A DNA stretch of 64,000 nucleotides from Nocardiopsis flavescens (lineage in GTDB: Bacteria; Actinomycetota; Actinomycetes; Streptosporangiales; Streptosporangiaceae). Made by a program: the position numbers and the translations under genes. The notes under the pieces are model-generated. The model saw only the letters and a program-made list of their open reading frames with translations, was not told where the DNA came from and made no database searches. Location: the NCBI RefSeq assembly GCF_900141985.1, contig NZ_FQZK01000025.1:1-64000 (forward strand), read 5' to 3'. Below are positions 1 to 11,602 of this stretch, one piece after another (within the stretch, counting starts at the first letter, position 1; each line of letters starts with the position of its first letter).

Positions 1-387
1 TACCAGATGATGTACGAGCTGCGCGACATCGGCTTCTCGTCCGCGGTGGGGATCGGCGGGGACCCGATCATCGGGACCACGCACATCGACGCCCTGGCGG
101 CGTTCGAGGCCGACCCGGACACCGACGTGATCGTGATGATCGGCGAGATCGGCGGCGACGCCGAGGAGCGCGCCGCGGACTTCATCAAGGCGAACGTGAC
201 CAAGCCGGTCGTGGGCTACGTCGCGGGTTTCACCGCTCCGGAGGGCAAGACGATGGGCCACGCGGGCGCCATCGTGTCGGGTTCCTCGGGGACGGCCGCG
301 GCGAAGAAGGAGGCCCTGGAGGCCGCCGGCGTCAAGGTCGGCAAGACCCCCAGCGAAACCGCCGAGCTGGTGCGCGCGCTGTTCTAG
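1..387 (+). CDS. sucD: Succinyl-CoA ligase (ADP-forming) alpha subunit, 3' part
   Basis: The last 128 residues of the alpha subunit of succinyl-CoA synthetase, which makes ATP or GTP from succinyl-CoA in the TCA cycle; the gene starts before the window. The ligase domain is recognisable: GIGGDPIIGTTHIDAL is the CoA-ligase fold entry, and MGHAGAIVSG carries the histidine that is phosphorylated during catalysis (His codon at 259-261). The C-terminus KTPSETAELVRAL is typical for the family. sucC should lie immediately upstream, outside the window. A hairpin at 403-441 follows the stop codon. Identification is secure despite the truncation. Confidence 0.95.
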   Translation, partial: YQMMYELRDIGFSSAVGIGGDPIIGTTHIDALAAFEADPDTDVIVMIGEIGGDAEERAADFIKANVTKPVVGYVAGFTAPEGKTMGHAGAIVSGSSGTAAAKKEALEAAGVKVGKTPSETAELVRALF

Positions 388-402
388 CCGCACCCGGCCC
401 CC

Positions 403-441
403 ACGGCCCCGTGCGCGCCCTCCGGGCGCGTGCGGGGCCGT
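403..441 (+). terminator. Hairpin terminator after sucD
   Basis: Inverted repeat with arms ACGGCCCC..CGCGCC and GGCGCG..GGGGCCGT, separated by a short loop and containing one 3-nt internal mismatch. It lies 16 nt past the sucD stop and between convergent genes, with no U-tract, as is usual in high-GC actinobacteria. Confidence 0.55.
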
Positions 442-491
442 CGCCGTATCCGGGGCCGCCCCGCCCGCCACCGGCCTCCGCGGCCGGGCGC

Positions 492-1010
492 TCAGCCCCC
501 GGCGATCTCGTCCCGGCCGCCCCCGCGGCGCCGGCGCCGCGCCAGCGCGGTGATGAGACCGGGCACCACCATCAGGCAGAAGAACCCGAGGAAGATGCTG
601 ATGGCGGTGACGCTCCCGGAGATGAACGTCGGCACGCCCCACACGAAGAGCAGGAACCCGCCCCAGCCCAGGACGGACGGCAGGTTGTCGTCGTCCTTCT
701 TCTTTTTCTTCTTCTCCACGGACCGGCCGGTCTCGGCCAGGTCGACCGGGCCCTCGCCGCCCCCGGCCGGGGCGATCTCCCCGGGCCGGGCGCCGCTCGC
801 GCCCAGCGAGGCCGGGTGCAGGTGCGGGGGCAGGTCCCCGAACAGGGGGACCAGGTCCTGGCCGGTGACCGCGTGCAGGGCGGCGGTGGAGCGCTCCTCG
901 TGCTCGTCGACGGTGAGCCTGCCCTCTTGGAACGCGGTGCGCAGGGACTCCAGCGCCTCGTCGCGTTCACCGTCGGAAAGGCGGTAGGGGGCTGGTTCCG
1001 GGCCTGTCAT
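492..1010 (-). CDS. DUF1707 domain membrane protein
   Basis: 172-residue protein. Residues about 9-60 are a DUF1707 domain (RLSDGERDEALESLRTAFQEG.L..DE..ER...AL.A.T..DL..LF.DLP), a small domain common in actinobacterial envelope proteins. A charged linker with a KKKKKKDDD run (about 97-108) follows, then two hydrophobic segments (about 112-132 and 134-155), so the N-terminal domain is probably cytoplasmic and anchored by two C-terminal helices. Function unknown. It diverges from the PerM-like gene; their starts are about 150 nt apart. A second DUF1707 protein without membrane segments lies at 58187-58789. ATG at 1010 is the only start that keeps the whole domain. Confidence 0.8.
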   Translation of the reverse strand: MTGPEPAPYRLSDGERDEALESLRTAFQEGRLTVDEHEERSTAALHAVTGQDLVPLFGDLPPHLHPASLGASGARPGEIAPAGGGEGPVDLAETGRSVEKKKKKKDDDNLPSVLGWGGFLLFVWGVPTFISGSVTAISIFLGFFCLMVVPGLITALARRRRRGGGRDEIAGG

Positions 1011-1162
1011 GGTCGTCCGTTCGAGCGGGGGCGATGGCGTCTTTCATCGTACGACGGACGTACCGGTCAGGGGGTTCCTCACCGCCCCCGCCGGGACGGG
1101 GAAGCACGACACGCGCGGCGGGGATGGCGCGGAGCAATCCGGTCCCTGGCAGCATAAGTCGG
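1011..1162. promoter_or_regulatory. Divergent promoter region DUF1707 / perM
   Basis: Non-coding stretch between two divergent starts. On the minus strand TACGAT (complement near 1046-1051) is a plausible -10 for the DUF1707 gene. On the plus strand CATAAGT just upstream of GTG 1163 may be a -10 for a short-leader or leaderless perM transcript. No strong operator was seen. Confidence 0.35.
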
Positions 1163-2878
1163 GTGAGCACGCCAGGATCTCCCCCCGACCCAGCCCGCCG
1201 CACGGGAACCTCCGAAGCACCGCGCCCCGTCTACTCGACGGGCGGTGTGGCCGCCGCGACCTCCGCGGGCATCGGCCTGGCGGTCATCGTCACCCTCACC
1301 ATGGTCGGATGGGTGGCCGCCCCGCACGAGACCTTCGGCGAGGAGATCGTCGACCTCCTCCAAGGGGCGGTGCTGGCCTGGCTGGTGGGCCACCACGTGT
1401 CGTTCGCGGTGCCCGGGGGGAGCATCAGCCTGCTGCCGCTCGGCCTGGTGCTGCTGCCGGGCCTGCTGCTGTACCGGTCGGGCCGGTGGGTGGCGCGCAA
1501 CTGCGAGATCGGCCGGCTGCGGCACGTGCACCGGGCTGCGGTGGCCATCGCGGGCCCCTACGCGGCGATCGCGGGGACGCTGGCGCTGCTGGCCCGCACG
1601 GACGCGGTGGAGCCGAGCATGCCGCGGGCGCTGGTCATGGGCTTCCTCATCGCCTTCCTGGCCGGGGGGCTGGGGGTGCTGCGCCAGCTGATGCGCGACA
1701 AGGGCGTGGTGGCGCGGGACCTGCTGGCGCTGATGCCCGCCCGCTCGCGGTCGCTGCTGGTGGGGATGCTCGCCTCCACCGGGACACTGCTGGCGGGCGG
1801 GCTCCTGCTGTTCCTGGCGGCGCTGGCGGTGAGCCTGCCCGAGGCGGTCCAGACGACGCGGCTGCTGGGCCCGGGCTGGGTGGGCGGCGTGCTGCTCCTG
1901 CTCATCCAGCTGGCGTACCTGCCCAACGCGGTGGTGTTCGCGGTCTGCTACGCGCTGGGCCCGGGGTTCGCGGTGGGGGAGATGACGGTCGTGGCGCCGA
2001 CGGGGGTGTCGGTGGGACCGCTGCCGCTGCTGCCGATGCTGGCGGCGCTGCCGGAGAACGGGGCGGCGCCGGTGGTGTCGCTGGCCGCGCTGGCGGTGCC
2101 GTTCGTCGCCGGGGCGGTGGGCGGGGTGCTGACCCAGCGCAGCGCGCCGGACGTGGTGAGCGAGGCGGCGCCGCTGTGGGGGTTCGTGTGCGGGGTGACC
2201 ACGGGGTTGCTGTGCGCGGCGCTGGGGGAGCTGGCGGGCGGGGCCCTGGGCGGTGACCGGCTGTCGGACGTGGGGCCCTCGGCCTGGCAGGTGGGGCTGG
2301 TGGCGGCCCTGGAGGTGGGGGTGGCCGCGGCCGTCGCGGCGTGGGCGGCCAACTGGTGGTACACCCGCGACTCCCCGGCCGCCGCGACCCCCGACACCGC
2401 GCCCGGGGCGGCCCCCGCGCCCGCGCCCGGGCCGGGGCCCGGCACCGGTTCCGCCGCGCGGGTGGAGCTGCCCGCCGACGTCCCGGTGGGGGAGGGGCTG
2501 GCCACCGTCACCCCGCTGCGCCCGCGCGAGGACAAGGGCGGCGGGGTGGCCGTCGGGGAGGCGCCGCCCGCGGGGGCGCCGGAGGAGGCCCCCGCCGCGG
2601 AGGAGGGCGCGGACGCCGCACCCGCGGCGGAGCCCGCGCCCCCGGCGGGGGAGGAGCGCGAGCGCAGGGAGCGCGAGCGGGCCGAGCGCGCCCGGGCCAG
2701 GGCCGAGGCCCGGGCGGCCCGGGCGGCGGAGAAGGAGCGCAGACGCGAGGAGCGCCGGGCCCGCCGGGCCGAGCGCCCCCGCCGGTGGCGGCGCGGTGCC
2801 GCCGAGGACGAGTCCGAGGAGCTGTACGGCATCACCTACGAGGCCGGTCCGCAGGACGGGGACGCCCCCCGGACCTGA
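1163..2878 (+). CDS. perM: DUF6350 integral membrane protein, PerM-like (cell division)
   Basis: 571 residues from GTG 1163. Upstream in-frame codons back to 1034 would run into the DUF1707 promoter region, so I prefer the later start. About 10-12 hydrophobic segments fill the first ~430 residues. Then comes a low-complexity tail of Pro/Ala/Glu and, near the end, a strongly basic Arg/Glu stretch (likely coiled) ending in GITYEAGPQDGD. This matches DUF6350, the family of mycobacterial PerM, a membrane protein needed for proper division under stress. sucCD next to perM is conserved in actinobacteria, which supports the call; the usual purNH neighbours are missing here. The exact start is uncertain and function is by homology only. 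Confidence 0.75.
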   Translation: MSTPGSPPDPARRTGTSEAPRPVYSTGGVAAATSAGIGLAVIVTLTMVGWVAAPHETFGEEIVDLLQGAVLAWLVGHHVSFAVPGGSISLLPLGLVLLPGLLLYRSGRWVARNCEIGRLRHVHRAAVAIAGPYAAIAGTLALLARTDAVEPSMPRALVMGFLIAFLAGGLGVLRQLMRDKGVVARDLLALMPARSRSLLVGMLASTGTLLAGGLLLFLAALAVSLPEAVQTTRLLGPGWVGGVLLLLIQLAYLPNAVVFAVCYALGPGFAVGEMTVVAPTGVSVGPLPLLPMLAALPENGAAPVVSLAALAVPFVAGAVGGVLTQRSAPDVVSEAAPLWGFVCGVTTGLLCAALGELAGGALGGDRLSDVGPSAWQVGLVAALEVGVAAAVAAWAANWWYTRDSPAAATPDTAPGAAPAPAPGPGPGTGSAARVELPADVPVGEGLATVTPLRPREDKGGGVAVGEAPPAGAPEEAPAAEEGADAAPAAEPAPPAGEERERRERERAERARARAEARAARAAEKERRREERRARRAERPRRWRRGAAEDESEELYGITYEAGPQDGDAPRT

Positions 2879-2888
2879 CCCCCGCGCA

Positions 2889-2922
2889 CGTGCGGGGCCC
2901 GCCCCGGGGCGGGCCCCGCACG
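2889..2922. terminator. Perfect 17-bp palindrome, bidirectional terminator
   Basis: CGTGCGGGGCCCGCCCC is followed at once by its exact reverse complement, between the stops of perM (plus) and mfd (minus). Probably serves both genes. Confidence 0.7.
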
Positions 2923-3080
2923 CATGCCGGACCGGATGCCCCTAGGAGGTCACGGTCGCCCGCCCGGTCGCGTGCGGCGGCTTGCCCGTACAGGCCGGCC
3001 AATCCCGTGGAGGACGACCTCGCGGTGCCGGCCGGTCCGTGGCCCGGACCCGTCGGAGAGGCCACCGCACACCCCCGCGG

Positions 3081-6677
<3,597 letters not shown>

Positions 6678-7021
6678 AGCACCAAAGAAAGAAGAAGGTC
6701 CGGTTCAGGCGGATGGTCGCGAGGCCTGCACGGTGGGGGCGGCGGCACGGCTGCAGGCGCCGCCCGGGTCTGTTCAGACTATCCAGTCCGCGGCCCGTTC
6801 GCGGGCCGGGCGCGTGCGGGCGCCACCGCGGCACTCCGGCCGGGGCCGGTCCGCGCGGCGTGCGGCACCTTCATGAAAACCTTTCATGAGCTGCGGGTAT
6901 TCCGCGTGGTGCGGGGTCCGGCGCTGTGCCGGCGCGGTACCGCGCGGCGGGGGCATCCGGTCCGGCATACGCTAGTGGCGATTTCGGTGGACTCCGGTCG
7001 GACGGTAGGAGAGGAAGTCGC
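6678..7021. promoter_or_regulatory. Divergent intergenic region mfd / APS-kinase fusion
   Basis: 344 nt without a gene. It contains the perfect palindrome at 6871-6889 (separate entry), a CATACGCTAGT stretch at about 6964-6974 that could supply a -10 for the plus-strand gene, and a strong ribosome site AGGAGAGGAAG ending 3 nt before GTG 7022. The half nearer mfd is featureless GC-rich sequence. Confidence 0.4.
6871..6889. promoter_or_regulatory. Palindrome TCATGAAA-N3-TTTCATGA, candidate operator
   Basis: Perfect 8-bp arms around ACC, conspicuously AT-rich against the surrounding sequence and about 130 nt upstream of the sulfurylase/APS-kinase fusion gene. It has the symmetry of a dimeric repressor site. 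The regulator is unknown, and no regulator gene is adjacent. Confidence 0.45.
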
Positions 7022-8620
7022 GTGGTGAGTGTCGACAGGCGTGGGGGCACGTCGGACGGTGCCTCCGGGCGGCCGGACGCCCCGGTCCTCGCCCCGGGCC
7101 CGGACGCGCTCGCACATCTGGAGCTGATCCTGAGCGGTGCGTACCCGCTGCCGGGATTCATGACACGCGCGCAGGCGGAGTCGGTGGAGCGCTCGGGCCG
7201 CCTGCCCGATGGGCGGGCCTGGCCGGTTCCGGTCACCCTCCCGGTCCCGGCGGACTTCGCCGCCGAGGGCGGCACGGTCGTCCTCACCGACCCCGAGGGC
7301 GCCCCGCTGGCGGAGCTGGCGGTCGCCGAGCGGTGGCGGGACCGGGACGGCGGGTACCGCCTGGCGGGCGAGGTGTCCCTGTTGCGCCCGCCCACCTACG
7401 GGGTGCTGCGCGAGCTGCGGCCGACGCCGGCGGAGGTGCGCGCCCGCCGCGACCTGGAGGGGGAGTCCGGGGGGCCGCTGCTGGCGGTGGTCACCGACCG
7501 GCCGCTGCACCACCGGGCCCTGCACCAGATCCGTGCCGAGGCGGAGGCCCTGGGCCGCGCGCCGGGGGTGGAGTCGGACCGGGCCGAGGTGCTGGTGCTG
7601 GTGGACGCCGGGCTGGAGGACGAGGGCATGACGGCCGCGGTGATGGCGGCGCGGGCGCTGCTGCCGCCGCGTGCCATGGTCGCCGTGTGCACGCTGCCGC
7701 GCGCGCAGGCCCGCGCGGACGGCGCGCTCGGCGGCCGGTGGGGGGAGCGGGACGCCCTGCTGGCGGCGCACGTGGCCGCCGCGTACGGCGCGACCCACCT
7801 GATCGTGGAGGCGGGGCGGGACGGCGGTCCGGACGTGGAGCGGGTCATGGCCCGGCGCCCGCCGGTGACGGTGCTGGACCCCGAACCGTGGCGGTACGAC
7901 ACCGACGAGGGCCTGTGGGAGCCGCTGACCCGGGTGGACCCGGCGCGGGCCCGCCGGGAGCCCTCCGACGCGGAGGTGGAGGCGGAGCTGGCGCACGGCC
8001 GGGAGCTGCCGGCGTGGTTCACCCCGGCGCGGGTGGGCGCGGAGCTGGCGCGGCTGCGCCCGGCGCGCACCCGGCGCGGGCTGACGGTGTTCTTCACGGG
8101 GCTGTCGGGGTCGGGCAAGTCGACGATCGCGCGGGGGGTGTGCGACGGGATCCGCCGGGCGGGCCGCTCGGTGACGCTGCTCGACGGCGACGTGGTCCGG
8201 CGCATGCTCTCGTACGGGCTGACGTTCTCGCCGGGGGACCGGGAGCTGAACATCCGCCGGATCGGCTACGTGGCGGCGGAGATCGGCCGCCACGGCGGGG
8301 TGTCGGTGTGCGCGCCGATCGCCCCCTACGCCCGGGGCCGCGCCGAGGTGCGGGCCATGGCGGAGGAGGCGGGCGGCGACTTCTTCCTGGTGCACGTGGC
8401 CACGCCGCTGGAGGAGTGCGAGGCCCGCGACCGCAAGGGCCTGTACGCCAAGGCGCGCGCGGGGGAGATCCCCGCGTTCACCGGGATCTCCGACCCCTAC
8501 GAGGAGCCCGCGGACGCCGACCTGGTGGTGGACACCGTGGACGCGTCCCCGGCGGACTCCGTGGCGGCGGTGCTGTCGGTGCTGCGCGCGGGCGGCTGGC
8601 TGCCCGAGCAGGACCGCTGA
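7022..8620 (+). CDS. Fused ATP-sulfurylase-like / adenylylsulfate kinase
   Basis: 532 residues. GTG 7022 is preceded by AGGAGAGGAAG. The C-terminal ~190 residues are a complete APS kinase (CysC): P-loop FFTGLSGSGKST, then LLDGDVVR, NIRRIGYVA and DPYEEP..AD. It would phosphorylate adenylylsulfate to PAPS with ATP. The N-terminal ~340 residues resemble the PUA-like and catalytic domains of ATP sulfurylase (LELILSGAYPLPGFMT near the start; GATHLIVEAGRD). However, the nucleotide motifs are altered: QxRN reads TDRP, there is no HxxH, and GRDHAG reads GRDGGP. The sulfurylase half is therefore probably inactive or repurposed. It precedes mazG by 52 nt on the same strand. APS kinase activity is well supported; the role of the N-terminus is unknown. 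Confidence 0.85.
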   Translation: MVSVDRRGGTSDGASGRPDAPVLAPGPDALAHLELILSGAYPLPGFMTRAQAESVERSGRLPDGRAWPVPVTLPVPADFAAEGGTVVLTDPEGAPLAELAVAERWRDRDGGYRLAGEVSLLRPPTYGVLRELRPTPAEVRARRDLEGESGGPLLAVVTDRPLHHRALHQIRAEAEALGRAPGVESDRAEVLVLVDAGLEDEGMTAAVMAARALLPPRAMVAVCTLPRAQARADGALGGRWGERDALLAAHVAAAYGATHLIVEAGRDGGPDVERVMARRPPVTVLDPEPWRYDTDEGLWEPLTRVDPARARREPSDAEVEAELAHGRELPAWFTPARVGAELARLRPARTRRGLTVFFTGLSGSGKSTIARGVCDGIRRAGRSVTLLDGDVVRRMLSYGLTFSPGDRELNIRRIGYVAAEIGRHGGVSVCAPIAPYARGRAEVRAMAEEAGGDFFLVHVATPLEECEARDRKGLYAKARAGEIPAFTGISDPYEEPADADLVVDTVDASPADSVAAVLSVLRAGGWLPEQDR

Positions 8621-8672
8621 CCCGGGCCCCGCCCGGCCCCTTTCCTTCCCCGACACGGACGAGGACCCCGAC

Positions 8673-9419
8673 ATGACCGAGCCCCAGCCCGCCGGGCACC
8701 GCCTGCTGCGCCTGGTGGAGGTGATGGACACCCTGCGCCGCGAGTGCCCCTGGGACCGCGGCCAGACCCACGAGTCGCTGGCCAAGTACCTCATCCAGGA
8801 GGCGTACGAGACCCTGGAGACCATCGAGGAGGGCGATGTCGCGCAGCTGCGCGAGGAGCTGGGGGACGTCCTGCTCCAGGTGGTGTTCCACGCGGCGATC
8901 GCGGCCGAGCGGCCCGGGGACGACCCGGCGCGGTTCACGGTGGACGACGTCGCCGACGCGATCATCGACAAGATGACCCGCCGCCACCCGCACGTGTTCG
9001 GCGGGGCACAGGTGTCGGGCACCGACGAGGTGTGGTCCAACTGGGAGGCCATCAAGGCGGCGGAGCGGGCGGAGAAGGCCAGGGCCGGCGGCGGTACCGG
9101 GGAGACCTCGGTGCTCGACGGGGTGCCCTTCGCCCAGCCCGCCGTGCTGCTGGCCTACGAGCTCCAGAAGCGCGCGGTGCGCAACGGCCTCCCCGCCGAG
9201 CTGGTGGGCGACGACGGGGGCGCGGGCGGCGGGCTGTTCGCGGCGGTCGCCGCGGAGCGGGACCGGGACCGCGACGCCGAGACGGACCTGCGCGCGGCCG
9301 CCCGCCGGTTCGACGGGCGCGTGCGCGCCGCGGAGGCGGCGGCCCGCGCCGACGGCCGCGAGCCCCGCGGGCTCAGCGCGGCGCAGTGGCGCGCCTACTG
9401 GGAGGCGGCCGGCGGGTGA
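8673..9419 (+). CDS. mazG: Nucleoside triphosphate pyrophosphohydrolase MazG
   Basis: 248 residues. Hydrolyses (d)NTPs to monophosphates and pyrophosphate, a house-cleaning role against oxidised or excess nucleotides. The MazG domain is near residues 8-110: LLRLVEVMDTLR..CPWDRGQTHESLAKYLIQEAYE, with the metal-binding EExxE..ExxD pattern in LREELGDVLLQVVFH, then DKMTRRHPHVFGG and VWSNWEAIKAAER. The C-terminal part is variable and shorter than in mycobacterial MazG. ATG 8673 follows GACGAGGACCCCGAC. The neighbourhood (mfd, mazG, then eno) is conserved in actinobacteria. Confidence 0.93.
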   Translation: MTEPQPAGHRLLRLVEVMDTLRRECPWDRGQTHESLAKYLIQEAYETLETIEEGDVAQLREELGDVLLQVVFHAAIAAERPGDDPARFTVDDVADAIIDKMTRRHPHVFGGAQVSGTDEVWSNWEAIKAAERAEKARAGGGTGETSVLDGVPFAQPAVLLAYELQKRAVRNGLPAELVGDDGGAGGGLFAAVAAERDRDRDAETDLRAAARRFDGRVRAAEAAARADGREPRGLSAAQWRAYWEAAGG

Positions 9420-9554
9420 GCCCGCGGGCGCGGCCGGGCGGCGTCCTGCGCGTCCTCTGCCCGGGGCCGGCCGCCCCCGTGCGTCCGGGGCCGCGGGAGC
9501 CGGCCGGGAAGGGCCCGCCGTGCGCGGCCCCTCCCGGGGCGGGGGAGCCTTCGG

Positions 9555-9573
9555 GGCCCGCCGCCCGCGGGCC
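9555..9573. terminator. Short hairpin between convergent genes
   Basis: GGCCCGC and GCGGGCC with a 5-nt loop, just 3' of the monooxygenase stop. A weak candidate for terminating either convergent gene. Confidence 0.3.
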
Positions 9574-9576
9574 GGT

Positions 9577-10782
9577 TCAGGGCCGGGCCGGCGCCGGGGC
9601 GTCCAGGTCCAGCCCCTCGGCGGCGTCCGACAGCCTCCTGTCGAGCCGGCCCAGCAGGCCGACCAGCGGGCCGCCCAGCCGCAGCGCCGTGTTGCGCAGC
9701 ACGATCCCGCGCCGGGTGCGCGGGGCCAGGACCGCGAGCCCGGCGTCGGCGACGGCCTGGTTGGCGTCCACGTAGGGGCGCATCCGCGCCCCGTAGGCGG
9801 CCAGCGCGTCCTCGGCCCGCCCGTGCCGGGCCAGTTCCGCGGCGAGCACGTACGCGCCGACCAGTGCCAGGCTGGTGCCCTGCCCCGACATGGGGGAGGG
9901 GCAGTACCCGGCGTCGCCGAGCAGGGTGATCCGGCCGCGGGACCAGGTGTCCATGTGGATCCGCGTGACGGAGTCGAAGTAGAAGTCCCCGGAGGCGTCC
10001 ATGGCGTCGAGGATGCGGTCGTTCTCCCAGCCGAGCCCCCCGAACTCCGCGCGCAGGTACGCGCGCTGCTCGGCGGGCGGGCGGCGGTCGATCCCGCCGG
10101 CCCCGGCGGAGCGGACGATGAAGATGGCCTTGGCCCCCTCGGCGCGCGGCGTCCGGTACATCCCCGAGCCCCGCCCGGGGGCGTTGAAGAGCCGCGCCTC
10201 GCGGTCCAGCCCCAGGTGGTCGGGGATCGTGAAGATGCTGATGTGGGCGCCCAGGAACCGGGCGTAGCGCTCCTCGGGGCCGAACGCGATCCGCCGGGTG
10301 GCCGAGTGCAGCCCGTCGGCGCCCACGACCAGGTCGAAGGTGCGCGGGGCGGTCCTCTCGAAGGTCGCGCGCACCCGGTCGCCGTCCTGCTCCAGGGCGG
10401 TGAGGGTGTCGTCGTACAGGTACTCGGTGTACGCCTCGGTGGGCGTGTGCAGGATGCGCACCAGGTCGCCGCGGAGGATCTCCAGGGAGCGGTCCCCGCC
10501 CAGCGCGTCCGCGGAGGAGAACCCGGCGACCCGGCGGCCCCGGGAGTCGACGAAGGACGCCCTGCCCATCCCGGTGACTCCGCGGCGGATCTCGGCGAGC
10601 GCGCCCATGCGCTCGGCGACGTCGACGGCGACGCCGCGCAGGTCGACGGCGTAGCCGCCGGGGCGCGGGGCGGGGGCGCGCTCGACCACGGTCGCGCGGA
10701 TGCCGTGGTGGTGCAGCCAGTGGGCCAGGGCGGGTCCGGCGACGCCGGCGCCGGAGATCAGGACGTCGTGCACGGCGGTCAT
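9577..10782 (-). CDS. FAD-dependent aromatic-type monooxygenase
   Basis: 401 residues from ATG 10782, where GGTGGAGGACCTCCC precedes the start; an in-frame codon 51 nt further out lacks a site. Group A flavoprotein monooxygenase fold: the dinucleotide motif ISGAGVAGPALAHWL (about 8-22), the DG motif VVGADGLHSATRR, and the GD motif ITLLGDAGYCPSPMSGQGTSLAL near 300. Such enzymes hydroxylate phenolic or polyketide-like substrates, or inactivate drugs (the TetX family), using NAD(P)H and O2; the substrate cannot be read from sequence. The C-terminus has hydrophobic stretches but no clear anchor. It diverges from a TetR regulator with a double operator between them, so it is probably induced by the compound it modifies. 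Confidence 0.85.
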   Translation of the reverse strand: MTAVHDVLISGAGVAGPALAHWLHHHGIRATVVERAPAPRPGGYAVDLRGVAVDVAERMGALAEIRRGVTGMGRASFVDSRGRRVAGFSSADALGGDRSLEILRGDLVRILHTPTEAYTEYLYDDTLTALEQDGDRVRATFERTAPRTFDLVVGADGLHSATRRIAFGPEERYARFLGAHISIFTIPDHLGLDREARLFNAPGRGSGMYRTPRAEGAKAIFIVRSAGAGGIDRRPPAEQRAYLRAEFGGLGWENDRILDAMDASGDFYFDSVTRIHMDTWSRGRITLLGDAGYCPSPMSGQGTSLALVGAYVLAAELARHGRAEDALAAYGARMRPYVDANQAVADAGLAVLAPRTRRGIVLRNTALRLGGPLVGLLGRLDRRLSDAAEGLDLDAPAPARP

Positions 10783-10844
10783 GGGAGGTCCTCCACCGGG
10801 CCCCTCGGGGAAGCGGGGCCGTCTCCCCCTCACCGTAGAGAGCT

Positions 10845-10881
10845 ACTTACCGGCCGTCAAGTAACTTACCGGTCGGAAAGT
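10845..10881. promoter_or_regulatory. Tandem TetR operators
   Basis: Two 18-nt near-palindromes, ACTTACCGGCCGTCAAGT (10845-10862) and ACTTACCGGTCGGAAAGT (10864-10881), are repeated with a 19-nt period. Both share the symmetric frame ACTT..CG..CG..AAGT. They lie between the divergent monooxygenase and TetR genes, the classic arrangement for TetR autoregulation plus repression of the neighbour. Confidence 0.75.
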
Positions 10882-10930
10882 CAGCGCTATGATCGGGGCG
10901 ACGGACGACGCCGGAGACGGGAGTGCAGCG

Positions 10931-11497
10931 GTGCCCAGAACGAGCGGCGACACCAGGGCGGAGATCCAGGAGGCCGCCCTGGACCTCTTCGGCAGGCAGG
11001 GGTACGAGAAGACGAGCCTGCGCGAGATCGCCGAGCGGCTGGACATCACCAAGGCCGCGCTCTACTACCACTTCCGGTCCAAGGAGGACCTGCTGCGGGC
11101 CCTGGCCGAGCCGCTGCGGCGGGACATGGAGGAATTCCTCGCCGGCCTGGACGCGAGCGCCCGCAACGCCCCCGACGAGGTGCTGGGCTCCTACTTCGAC
11201 ATCTGCGTGCGCCACGCCGCCCTGCTGCTCGCGCTGCTGCGCGACCTGTCCTCCCTGACCCGGGTCGGACTGGTCGAGGACGTCATGGGCTGGCGCCGCC
11301 GCCTGGACGCCGTGCTGGTGGGGGAGGACGCCGACATGCCCGCCCGGATGGGCGCGATCATCGCCCTGGGCGGGCTCCAGGACCTGGCCGTGTTCCTGGC
11401 CCCCGAGCAGGCCCGCGCCCACCGCGGCCGGGCCGTCGCCGTGGCGCTGGCCGCGCTGCTGGAGGGGGCGGGACCGCGAACGCCGGGCATGGACTAG
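10931..11497 (+). CDS. TetR family transcriptional regulator
   Basis: 188 residues from GTG 10931, preceded by GGAGACGGGAG. An ATG at 10889 would add 14 residues but lacks a ribosome site and abuts the operator. The N-terminal TetR helix-turn-helix is clear: TRAEIQEAALDLFGRQGYEKTSLREIAERLDITKAALYYHF (about 7-48). The C-terminal ligand-binding half (DLSSLTRVGL.., GAIIALGGLQDLAVFL) is helical and specific to its own subgroup. It probably represses the divergent FAD monooxygenase and itself through the paired operators at 10845-10881. The ligand is unknown. Confidence 0.9.
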   Translation: MPRTSGDTRAEIQEAALDLFGRQGYEKTSLREIAERLDITKAALYYHFRSKEDLLRALAEPLRRDMEEFLAGLDASARNAPDEVLGSYFDICVRHAALLLALLRDLSSLTRVGLVEDVMGWRRRLDAVLVGEDADMPARMGAIIALGGLQDLAVFLAPEQARAHRGRAVAVALAALLEGAGPRTPGMD

Positions 11498-11602
11498 ACC
11501 AATTCCCCAGGGCGGGCGCGCCCGCCGCCCCGGCGGGTCGCTAGTCTCGTGTCGGGTCCTGGCACAGCGGTCCCGGAAACACCGAAGAGACGGAGAGAGC
11601 CC

